18,614 bases of DNA from CAYJLW01 sp964370965 (GTDB lineage Bacteria > Actinomycetota > Acidimicrobiia > UBA2766). The stretch spans positions 1 through 18,614 of the forward strand of contig CAYJLW010000083.1 in NCBI GenBank assembly GCA_964370965.1. Reading direction: 5' to 3'. The position numbers and the translations under genes are program-made. Under the pieces are notes generated by a model. That model was not told the origin of the DNA. It saw only the letters and a list, made by a program, of their open reading frames with translations, and did no database searches. Below, one piece after another: positions 1 to 7,613 of this stretch; positions within the stretch are counted from its first letter, which is position 1; every line of letters begins with the position of its first letter.

Positions 1-543
1 CCGTTCGGGACCGGGACCGGGACCCTCAGCAGGGCGGAGCGCACCGTCGATCATGGCCCCATTCTGACCCCCACCTACGACAGAAACGGGGCTGCGGCGA
101 CAGGGAACCCGCCTATTTCCCGCCGCGCATGCGCCAACCGGTGCTGCGTCGCCCTCCCAGGCCCAGATCCGCTCCGAAGGTGCGCCGTCTCTCCTGCGAC
201 CCGCCCCACGCTCCAGCCGATACAGCGGCTTTCGAAGCGGAGATCGAGCGAGACCTCACAAGCTTCAGGGGCGGGCACTGCCAAATCGAGTGTCCCGACG
301 AGGTGAAGTCACGCACATTCGACTCCACGCATGCAGGGTCACCGGCGACTCGGAAGAAATCGCCCGGCCGGGGCCGAGCTCTCCTCGGGGATGTGCCGGC
401 CGAGTTCGAACATCGGTCTGGGCCGCGAGGTGAACGGGCCGCGGATCACATCGGCCGGCCCGCCCGCCGCCTACATTCCGTCTAGGACCTACGGGCCCAT
501 CGGGCGCCGGTGGGAGGTGCCGGTCGTAGGGTCGGGGGAGCGG
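1..543. other. Upstream flank of the hsd operon, no gene supported
   Basis: Short open frames exist on both strands here, including one on the + strand from 129 to 485, but their translations are Arg/Pro/Ala-rich, show no recognisable domain and have no convincing ribosome binding site, so I treat them as GC-rich chance frames. The hsdM frame stays open back to 331, but 544 is the better start. The hsd promoter must lie here or further left; I do not see a clear -35/-10 pair. A 10-base palindrome (GCGCATGCGC) lies at 125-134. Nothing tRNA-like or att-like was seen. Confidence 0.6.
6..23. repeat. Three tandem copies of CGGGAC
   Basis: The hexamer CGGGAC occurs three times without interruption at the extreme left edge. 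It is a simple short tandem repeat with no evident role; the copy number may continue outside the window. Confidence 0.5.
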
Positions 544-2550
544 ATGTCGGAACCGGAGCGCCAGTTGACGCAGCAGAGCCAAACGGGCGCAGCGCGGCAC
601 GAGCTGAGTGCCCGGCAGCGGGAGAAGCTGAACTTCATCTGGTCGGTGAAGGAGGCCCTGCGCGACCACTACAAGCGCCACCAGTACCAGGACGTGATCC
701 TGCCGTTCTGCGTGCTTCGCCGCCTGGACTGCGTCCTGGAGTCCACGAAGGACAAGGTCGTGGCCAAGGCCACCGAGCTGGGTTCCGACACGTGGGACGC
801 CGCCACCGACGTGCTCGCTCACGCCGCCGGCCAGCCGTTCTGGAACGCCTCGATGTTCACGTTCTCCAGCCTGCTGGCGGACCAGCACAACATCCGCCGC
901 AACGTCCACGCCTACGTTCGTGGCTTCTCGCCGAACGCCCGTGACGCCCTGGTGCGGTTCGGTCTGCCGACCCAGATCGACAAGATGGCCGAGGCCGAGA
1001 TCCTCTACATGGTCGTCAAGCAGTTCGCCGAGATCGACCTGCATCCCGACGTCGTGTCGAACTTGGAGATGGGCTACATCTACGAGGAGCTCATCCGGGT
1101 CACGGCCGATCTGTCCAACGAGGAGGCCGGCGAGCACTTCACGCCCCGTGAGGTGATCGAGCTGATGGTGAACGTGCTGTTCGCTGACGACGACCGCCTG
1201 CAGGTCCCGTCGAAGATCTTCACCGTGTACGACCCGGCGTGTGGCACCGGCGGGATGCTCACCGTCGCCGAGGACCACCTCCGCCGGATCAACCCGACGG
1301 CCCGGCTGCACCTGTTCGGTCAGGAGCTGCAGCCGGAGTCGTACGCCGTGTGCCGCACCGACATGCTCCTCAAGGGACAGGACGCATCGAGGATCGTGTT
1401 CGGCGACTCGTTCACCCAGGACGGCCACGCCGGCCAACGGTTCGACTACATGCTTGCCAATCCGCCCTTCGGCAAGGACTGGAAGACGATCGAGAAGGCG
1501 ATCAAGGCTGAGCACACCGACCACGGCTTTGACGGCCGGTTCGGTGCCGGGCTCCCAGCGACGTCCGACGGTCAGATCCTGTTCCTCCAGCAGATGATCT
1601 CGAAGATGCGCCCCGTGGAGGACGGCGGTAGTCGCATCGCCGTGGTGTTCAACGGGTCGCCGCTGTTCTCGGGCGATGCCGGTTCGGGCATGAGTGAGAT
1701 CCGCCGCTGGATCATCGAGAACGACTGGCTCGACGCCATCATCGGGCTGCCCGACCAGCTCTTCTACAACACCGGCATCAGCACCTACGTGTGGGTGGTC
1801 ACCAACCGGAAGCGCCCGGGACGGCAAGGCAGGGTGCAGCTCATCGATGCCCGGGAGCTCTTCACCAAGATGCGCAAGAGTCTCGGCAACAAGCGCAACG
1901 AGCTCACCCCCGCCCACATCGCCGAGATCACCGCCCTCTACGAGGACTTCACCGGGGGCGACCGGTCCAAGATCCTCCCGAACAGCGCCTTCGGCTACCG
2001 CAAGGTGACCGTCGAACGGCCCCTACGCGTCCGTTACGAGCTCACCGGAGAAGCTCTCGACGGGCTCGCCAAGGTGAAGGCGGTCGAGAAGCTCGGCGAC
2101 GATGCTGCGACGCTGATCGATGGACTGCGTGACCTGGTCGGCCGGCGTTTCGATGCCTCGGCCGACCTCGAGGCCGAGCTCGCTCCGGTGTGGGAGAAGG
2201 TCGGCAAGGTCGCCGCCCCCGTGCGCAAGGCGGTGCTCGCGGCGGCCATCGTGCGGGATCCCGATGCTGCGGTCGTCGAGACAAAGAAGGGGCCCGAGTC
2301 CGACCCGGAACTGCGCGACACCGAGAACATCCCTCTCGATGAGGACATCGACGAGTTCATCGCGCGTGAGGTCCTGCCCTACGCACCCGACGCCTGGGTC
2401 GACGAGTCCAAGACCAAGGTCGGGTACGAGATCCCGTTCACCCGCCACTTCTACAAGTACGTCCCGCCGAGACCGCTCGCCGAGATCGACGCCGACATCA
2501 AGGCTAGCCAGCAGCGCATCCTCGCTCTTCTCGCCGAGGTGACGGAGTGA
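544..2550 (+). CDS. hsdM: Type I restriction-modification system DNA methyltransferase subunit HsdM
   Basis: This is the N6-adenine methyltransferase subunit, which with HsdS methylates the host recognition site and with HsdR forms the restriction complex. The 668-residue product has a helical HsdM N-terminal domain (about residues 25-170), the SAM-binding motif DPACGTGGM at 230-238 and the catalytic NPPF motif at 306-309. It is longer than the 529-residue E. coli HsdM because of a C-terminal extension containing GYEIPFTRHFYKY and PPRPL (about 625-650), typical of a large HsdM subtype. The frame is open from 331, but ATG 544 is preferred: GGGGGAG lies just upstream, and the first 71 residues of the longer version are low-complexity. 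The stop overlaps the hsdS GTG by four bases. No disruption is visible, so the protein should be active. Confidence 0.96.
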   Translation: MSEPERQLTQQSQTGAARHELSARQREKLNFIWSVKEALRDHYKRHQYQDVILPFCVLRRLDCVLESTKDKVVAKATELGSDTWDAATDVLAHAAGQPFWNASMFTFSSLLADQHNIRRNVHAYVRGFSPNARDALVRFGLPTQIDKMAEAEILYMVVKQFAEIDLHPDVVSNLEMGYIYEELIRVTADLSNEEAGEHFTPREVIELMVNVLFADDDRLQVPSKIFTVYDPACGTGGMLTVAEDHLRRINPTARLHLFGQELQPESYAVCRTDMLLKGQDASRIVFGDSFTQDGHAGQRFDYMLANPPFGKDWKTIEKAIKAEHTDHGFDGRFGAGLPATSDGQILFLQQMISKMRPVEDGGSRIAVVFNGSPLFSGDAGSGMSEIRRWIIENDWLDAIIGLPDQLFYNTGISTYVWVVTNRKRPGRQGRVQLIDARELFTKMRKSLGNKRNELTPAHIAEITALYEDFTGGDRSKILPNSAFGYRKVTVERPLRVRYELTGEALDGLAKVKAVEKLGDDAATLIDGLRDLVGRRFDASADLEAELAPVWEKVGKVAAPVRKAVLAAAIVRDPDAAVVETKKGPESDPELRDTENIPLDEDIDEFIAREVLPYAPDAWVDESKTKVGYEIPFTRHFYKYVPPRPLAEIDADIKASQQRILALLAEVTE

Positions 2551-3809
2551 CTCGGCTTCGTGATCTCTGCTGCGTGAACCCGGGGGTCCCTGGGTGGGAT
2601 CGAATCCCGGATGATGAGGCGGTTCCCTTTCTGCCGATGGAAAGGGTCTGGACGGACCGCCTGGACCTCTCGGAGCTTCGACCCAAGGAGGAGGTGGCGT
2701 CGGGCTACACCCGATTCGCCGAGGGCGATCTCCTGCTTCCGAAGATCACGCCGACGTTCGAGGCGGGACGGGCGTCGATCGCGACGGGCCTTGCTCATGG
2801 CGTCGGCACCGGCACCACGGAGCTGCACGTTCTCCGCCCGAACGGCAGCGTGCACCCTCGGTGGCTCTTGCACTTCCTCAATCACAGGACGTTCCTGCGT
2901 CGCGGCCATTCCGACATGTACGGCGTTGCAGGGCAGAAGCGGATCTCGGAGGAGTTCGTCAAGAGCTATCCCGTCGCCCTGCCTTCGATGGAGGAACAGC
3001 AGCGGATCGCTGACTACCTCGACGCAGAGACTGCCCGGATCGACGAGTTGATCGCGGAACAGCGGGGTCTCATCGAGCTGTTGCGGGAGAGACGGCGAGC
3101 CGCCGTCTTCGACGCCGTGACGGGCCGCTCGGAGCCTGGCGAGCGAGCGACCGGGGTGCCGTGGGCCGACTCGATTCCCAAGGACTGGGGTGAAGTCAAG
3201 CTGACCACCGTCGCTGGCCTGGGAAGCGGTCACACACCTGCGAGGAGCCGTCCCGAGCTCTGGGAGGACTGCACGATTCCCTGGGTCACGACAGGGGAGG
3301 TCTGGCAGATCAGATCGGACGAGAAGGAGGTGCTCACGGAAACCCGGGAGATGATCAGCGCGGCCGGCGTCGCCGCTTCCTCAGCGGTCGTGCGTCCGGC
3401 CGGGACGGTCGTTCTCTGTCGAACGGCTGCGTCGGCTGGCTACTCGGCCATCATGGGCACGGAGATGGCGACGAGCCAGGACTTCGCCACCTGGACCTGC
3501 GGTCCGAGGCTTGATCCGCAGTTCCTTCTTTACTGCCTTCGTGCAATGCGAAGGGACTTGCTGGAGCGGCTCGCGATGGGTTCAACCCATCGGACGATCT
3601 ACATGCCCGAGATCAAGGCGCTGATCATCCCGCTCCCATCGGTCCAACGGCAGTTAGAGATCGTGGGCGAGTTGGGCCACGAACTGGCCTCGCTCGATCA
3701 GACCCGCCTTGAACTTGAACATCAGATCGTGCTCCTGCAGGAGCGCCGGCAAGCAGTCATTACGCACGCAGTGACGCAGGGAATCGACGGAATGCCGGGG
3801 GTTGCGTGA
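2547..3809 (+). CDS. hsdS: Type I restriction-modification system specificity subunit HsdS
   Basis: HsdS recognises the bipartite DNA target and holds the methyltransferase and restriction subunits. The 420-residue product shows the usual duplicated layout: first target recognition domain (about 1-150), central conserved coiled-coil region (YLDAETARIDELI from 157, then ELLRERR), second target recognition domain (about 205-365) and a distal conserved helix (LEHQIVLLQERRQAVITHAV, near 380-410). Two different recognition domains imply a split, non-palindromic target, which cannot be read from sequence. The GTG start overlaps the hsdM stop (GTGA), indicating translational coupling. Third-position GC is somewhat lower than in hsdM and hsdR, as is common for HsdS genes, which recombine and move. 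Confidence 0.95.
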   Translation: MTRLRDLCCVNPGVPGWDRIPDDEAVPFLPMERVWTDRLDLSELRPKEEVASGYTRFAEGDLLLPKITPTFEAGRASIATGLAHGVGTGTTELHVLRPNGSVHPRWLLHFLNHRTFLRRGHSDMYGVAGQKRISEEFVKSYPVALPSMEEQQRIADYLDAETARIDELIAEQRGLIELLRERRRAAVFDAVTGRSEPGERATGVPWADSIPKDWGEVKLTTVAGLGSGHTPARSRPELWEDCTIPWVTTGEVWQIRSDEKEVLTETREMISAAGVAASSAVVRPAGTVVLCRTAASAGYSAIMGTEMATSQDFATWTCGPRLDPQFLLYCLRAMRRDLLERLAMGSTHRTIYMPEIKALIIPLPSVQRQLEIVGELGHELASLDQTRLELEHQIVLLQERRQAVITHAVTQGIDGMPGVA

Positions 3810-4174
3810 TGGCAAATTCTCGGCCCGAGCTGGACGGCGATGGGACAATCGAGGCCATGTCCTCGACCCTGCCAACCGACGATCGACTGGGAGGGATCGA
3901 CCGCGAGCGTGTGGCGGAGATCTGTGATCGCTACGGCGTGGTCGAGCTGTTGGTGTTCGGTTCCCGTGCTCGGGGAGATGCTGGACCCGGGAGTGACGTC
4001 GACCTCCTCTACACGCTGGCACCGGGCCGTCACCTCGGCTTCTCGGTCAACCGGCTGGAGGACGAGCTGGCCGAGGCGTTCGGGTGCCCGGTGGACCTGG
4101 TGTCGAAGGCGGCGCTGCACCGTCTGATGCGTGGCGATGTGCTGGCCGAGTCGCAGGTGCTCTATGCGGCGTGA
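3809..4174 (+). CDS. mntA: MntA-type minimal nucleotidyltransferase antitoxin
   Basis: This is a minimal nucleotidyltransferase of the MNT/HEPN toxin-antitoxin family. In characterised pairs MntA adds AMP units to a tyrosine of the HEPN toxin and so neutralises it. The 121-residue version has VFGSRARGD with Gly-Ser at 51-52 and SDVD ending with Asp63 and Asp65, an exact GSX10DXD motif, followed by the small alpha/beta domain ending in PVDLVSK. The start is uncertain: GTG 3806 (4-base overlap with hsdS), ATG 3809 (TGATG junction, GGGGG seven bases upstream; chosen) or ATG 3857, which trims an unconserved hydrophilic 16-residue leader. It overlaps hepT by 11 bases. The family assignment is firm; activity on the neighbouring HepT is inferred. 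Confidence 0.9.
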   Translation: MANSRPELDGDGTIEAMSSTLPTDDRLGGIDRERVAEICDRYGVVELLVFGSRARGDAGPGSDVDLLYTLAPGRHLGFSVNRLEDELAEAFGCPVDLVSKAALHRLMRGDVLAESQVLYAA

Positions 4175-4499
4175 CTTCGTGCTGCTGACGGAGATCCTCG
4201 GCGCCGGCGACCGCATCGTCGAGCTGGTGGTCGGGCGGGACGTTGCGGAGGTCGAAGCGAACCGCGACGTCCGCGACGCGCTGTTGTGGAACTACACCGT
4301 GCTGGGCGAGGCGGCCTCGCAGGTGTCCCAGGAGCTCAAGGACGCCCATCCGGATGTTCCGTGGAGCGACCCGGTGCGGCTGCGCAACCGGATCGTCCAC
4401 GGCTACTGGTCGGTCGAGGTCGACATCCTGACTTCGACCGCCGAGCAGGACCTGCCCGGCATGCTGGCCGCGGTGCGCCGGATCGCCGAGGAACTGTGA
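4164..4499 (+). CDS. hepT: HepT-type HEPN ribonuclease toxin (DUF86)
   Basis: This is a small all-helical HEPN-domain protein. Family members are RNases whose active site includes the Arg and His of RX4HXY, and the Tyr is the residue modified by MntA. In this 111-residue product the motif is RNRIVHGY: Arg74, His79 and Tyr81, an exact match, so the catalytic and regulatory residues are all kept. The frame is open from 4131, but ATG 4164 gives the usual family N-terminus (MRRDFVLLTEIL) and a start inside the last codons of mntA. Its stop overlaps the hsdR GTG by four bases (GTGA). A toxin gene translationally linked to a restriction endonuclease gene is unusual. Confidence 0.91.
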   Translation: MRRDFVLLTEILGAGDRIVELVVGRDVAEVEANRDVRDALLWNYTVLGEAASQVSQELKDAHPDVPWSDPVRLRNRIVHGYWSVEVDILTSTAEQDLPGMLAAVRRIAEEL

Positions 4500-7400
4500 C
4501 GGCGGGGCACATCTCGGAGCAGCAGTTCGAGACCGACGTGGTCGAGTCCCTGGCCTCCGTGGGCGGCTACACGGCGGGCATCAACGGGGACTACGACGTC
4601 TCCCAGGGCCTGGACACCGTGGAGCTGTTCACCTTCATCGGCGCGACTCAGAACGACCGGTGGTCGGAGCTGATCGTCCGCCACGGCGGCGACGCCGACG
4701 ACGCCCAGAAGCGGTTCAAGAACCGTCTGGTGGCGGAGCTCGACCGGCGGGGCACCCTCGACGTGTTGCGCCGAGGTGTCGACGATCAGGGGCTGCGCTT
4801 CGACCTGGCGTACTTCCGGCCGGCGCACGCCAAGAACCCGGAGCTGGTCGAGCTGTACGGCCGGAACCGCCTCACGGTGACCCGTCAGCTCCGCTACTCC
4901 GACGGGCACGGCAACAGCGTCGACCTGTGCCTGTTCGTGAACGGTTTGCCCGTGGCGACCGCCGAGCTGAAGCACCACCTCAACGGCCAGAGCGTCGACA
5001 ACGCCATCGCGCAGTACCAGCGGGATCGGGACCCCCGGGACATGCTGTTCCGCCGGGCGCTCGTGCATTTCGCCGTCGACACCCGACTCGTCTACATGAC
5101 CACCCGGCTCGCTGGCGCGCAGACGGAGTTCCTCCCCTTCAACCGGGGCAGCAGCCCCGGCGAGCTCTCCTGCGGCAAGGGGAACCCGCCGAACCCCGAC
5201 GGCTACGCCACCGCCTACCTGTGGGAACAGGTGTGGGCGTACGACGGGTGGCTCGACATCCTCGGCCGCTTCGTGGAGGTCGTCACCGAACCGGGCGTTG
5301 GCGGGGAGCCGGCCCGTGAGAGCGTGATCTTCCCCCGCTTCCACCAATGGGGCGCCGTGTCCCGCCTCGCCGCCCACGCCCGGGTGAACGGTGCCGGGCA
5401 GTCGTACCTGGTGCAGCACTCCGCCGGATCGGGGAAGTCGAACTCGATCGGGTGGCTTGCCCACCGGCTTTCGCTGCTGCACAGCGACACCGACACCAAG
5501 GTCTTCGACAAGGTGATCGTGGTGACCGATCGCCGGGCGCTCGACACCCAGCTCCGGGCGACGGTGTCGCAGTTCGAGTCGGTGCGGGGCACGATCACGA
5601 CCGTCGAGGAGGGCAAGGGCTCCAAGTCGGACCAGCTCGCTGCGGCGCTGGGCGGCAAGGCCCAGATCGTGACCGTCACGTTGGAGACGTTCCCCTATGT
5701 GATCGCCAAGCTCGGCGACGTCGACCTGCGGGGTCAGCGCTTCGCGGTGATCGTCGACGAGGCCCACAGCTCCCAGACCGGCGACGCCGCGACTGCGTTG
5801 AAGCAGGCCCTCGGCGCCGAGGCCCGGGACCTGCCCGGCGATGACGAGGAGATGGACGCCGAGGCGGCGCTGGCGGCGATCGTCGCAGCGCGCGGGCGCC
5901 AGCCGAACCTGAGCTTCTTCGCGTTCACGGCCACGCCCAAGGCGCGCACCGTCGAGTTGTTCGGTGCCAAGGGGCCCGACGGCACCAAGGCGCCGTTCCA
6001 CCTGTACTCGATGCGCCAGGCCATCGAGGAGGGGTTCATCCTCGACGTGCTGGCCAACTACGCCACCTACTCGACGTACTTCCGCCTGGCCACCCTCGAC
6101 AGGGGCGACACCGAGGTGGAGGTCGGCAAGGCCGGTGCCGCCATCCGCCGGTTCATCTGGCAGCACCCGCAGATGATCGGCCAGAAGGCGGCCATCGTCG
6201 TGGAGCACTTCAGGGCGCATGCGGCCACGGCGCTCGGTGGCCGGGCGAAGGCCATGGTGGTCACCGAGTCGCGTGCCTCGGCGGTGCGCTACAAGCAGGC
6301 AATCGACCACCACATCGCCACCAACCACTACACCGACGTGAAGGCCCTGGTCGCCTTCTCCGGCGACCTGATCGACGACACAGGTGTGCGGGTCACCGAG
6401 GCGCTGCTCAACGGGTTCCCCGAAGCACAGACCGCCAGACGGTTCAAGGGCGAGTACCCGTACTCGCCGGGTGACTTCCAGATCATGATCGTGGCCGAGA
6501 AGTTCCAGACCGGCTTCGACGAGCCGTACCTGCACACGATGTACGTCGACAAGACGCTCACGGGCTTGAACGCGGTGCAGACGCTGTCGCGGCTCAACCG
6601 GTCTGCGCCGGGGAAGTCCGAGACGTTCGTGCTCGACTTCCGAAACGAGGCCGAGGCCATCCAGGACGCGTTCCAGAAGTACTACGAGGCCGTCATCGTC
6701 GAGCCGACCGACCCCAACGTGCTCTACGACCTGCGGGGCCGGATCATGGATGCGGGCATCCTCGATCCCGCCGAGATCGTCGCCGCTGCCGAGGCGTACT
6801 TCGGTGTCATGCCCGAGAAGCGCAACCTCAAGGTGATCCATGCCAACCTCGACCCGGCGGTGCTGCGCTTCGGCGAGCTCGACAGCGACGCCCAGATCGA
6901 GTTCAAGGATGCGGTCGACCAGTTCACCCGGGCGTACGCATTCCTCGCCCAGGTCATGCCGTTCACCGATCCGGGGCTGGAGCAGATCTACGTCTACGTG
7001 AAGGCGCTGCGCTCCCTGCTGCGTGACGCGGCGACGGGTGCCCTTGATCTCGGCGACGACCTGGTGCTCACGCACCTGCGGCTCATGAGCCTCGACGCCA
7101 CCGACATCGATCTCGAGCCCGGGCAAGTCAAACCCGGAACGGCGCTGCCGGGTGGCGGGCACGGTGGTGGGAGCGAGCCGAAGCGCGACAGCCTCGATGA
7201 GATCATCGCCGCCATCAACGAGCGCTGGGGGACCGACCTCGACGAGCGGGACCGGCTGGAGGTCGAGAAGGTCGAGATGACATTGCGGCGTGACGCAGAG
7301 CTGCAGACGTTCGCCAACGCCAACACGCTGGAGAGCTTCGCCCTCGAGTTCAGCCCCAAGTTCAAGAGCGCCATCCTCGACACTGAATCCCGCACCCAGC

Positions 7401-7534
7401 GCCTGTACCAGCTCCTGCTCACCAGCCCCGAGCTCGCCAAGATGATCGAGGCCGAGCTCATGCAGTCGATCTACGAGTCGATGCGGCGCGAACCTGGCGA
7501 GGCCCAACGGGCGCCGACCAGCTCGCCCTCCTGA
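4496..7534 (+). CDS. hsdR: Type I restriction-modification system endonuclease subunit HsdR
   Basis: HsdR is the motor and nuclease subunit: ATP-driven DNA translocation followed by cleavage away from the unmethylated site. The 1012-residue product has, in order, the PD-(D/E)xK nuclease (Asp143, then Glu157-Leu-Lys159), helicase Walker A SAGSGKS (309-315), DEAH (421-424), FTATPK (477-482), the EKFQTGFDEP segment (about 665-675), motif VI QTLSRLNR (695-702) and a helical C-terminal domain. All catalytic residues are present and the length fits the EcoR124-like family. The open frame begins further upstream inside hepT, but GTG 4496 overlapping the hepT stop gives the correct N-terminus (TAGHISEQQFE). 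It ends the operon; 79 bases follow before the next start. Confidence 0.96.
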   Translation: MTAGHISEQQFETDVVESLASVGGYTAGINGDYDVSQGLDTVELFTFIGATQNDRWSELIVRHGGDADDAQKRFKNRLVAELDRRGTLDVLRRGVDDQGLRFDLAYFRPAHAKNPELVELYGRNRLTVTRQLRYSDGHGNSVDLCLFVNGLPVATAELKHHLNGQSVDNAIAQYQRDRDPRDMLFRRALVHFAVDTRLVYMTTRLAGAQTEFLPFNRGSSPGELSCGKGNPPNPDGYATAYLWEQVWAYDGWLDILGRFVEVVTEPGVGGEPARESVIFPRFHQWGAVSRLAAHARVNGAGQSYLVQHSAGSGKSNSIGWLAHRLSLLHSDTDTKVFDKVIVVTDRRALDTQLRATVSQFESVRGTITTVEEGKGSKSDQLAAALGGKAQIVTVTLETFPYVIAKLGDVDLRGQRFAVIVDEAHSSQTGDAATALKQALGAEARDLPGDDEEMDAEAALAAIVAARGRQPNLSFFAFTATPKARTVELFGAKGPDGTKAPFHLYSMRQAIEEGFILDVLANYATYSTYFRLATLDRGDTEVEVGKAGAAIRRFIWQHPQMIGQKAAIVVEHFRAHAATALGGRAKAMVVTESRASAVRYKQAIDHHIATNHYTDVKALVAFSGDLIDDTGVRVTEALLNGFPEAQTARRFKGEYPYSPGDFQIMIVAEKFQTGFDEPYLHTMYVDKTLTGLNAVQTLSRLNRSAPGKSETFVLDFRNEAEAIQDAFQKYYEAVIVEPTDPNVLYDLRGRIMDAGILDPAEIVAAAEAYFGVMPEKRNLKVIHANLDPAVLRFGELDSDAQIEFKDAVDQFTRAYAFLAQVMPFTDPGLEQIYVYVKALRSLLRDAATGALDLGDDLVLTHLRLMSLDATDIDLEPGQVKPGTALPGGGHGGGSEPKRDSLDEIIAAINERWGTDLDERDRLEVEKVEMTLRRDAELQTFANANTLESFALEFSPKFKSAILDTESRTQRLYQLLLTSPELAKMIEAELMQSIYESMRREPGEAQRAPTSSPS

Positions 7535-7600
7535 GCCAGGTCTCCTCCCCCACCCTTCCCCGCATAGCCTCCGGCGGGACGAGACAGGACGGGTGAGTCG

Positions 7601-7608
7601 GGAAGGAG
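7601..7608 (+). promoter_or_regulatory. Strong ribosome binding site fixing the start at 7614
   Basis: GGAAGGAG lies five bases before ATG 7614. It decides against the in-frame GTG at 7593, which lies upstream of it and lacks a comparable site. The presence of an own strong site also marks this gene as a translation unit separate from hsdR. Confidence 0.8.
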
Positions 7609-7613
7609 CGGGC

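Noticed and set aside
129..485. 118-codon + strand frame before hsdM
   Set aside because: No ribosome site, no domain, Arg/Pro-rich; overlaps equally good frames on the other strand.
331..543. N-terminal extension of HsdM to 331
   Set aside because: The extra 71 residues are Gly/Pro/Arg-rich and not HsdM-like, while GGGGGAG precedes ATG 544.
265..1917. 550-codon open frame antisense to hsdM
   Set aside because: It has the same shadow composition with no motif or ribosome site, opposite a gene with intact catalytic motifs.
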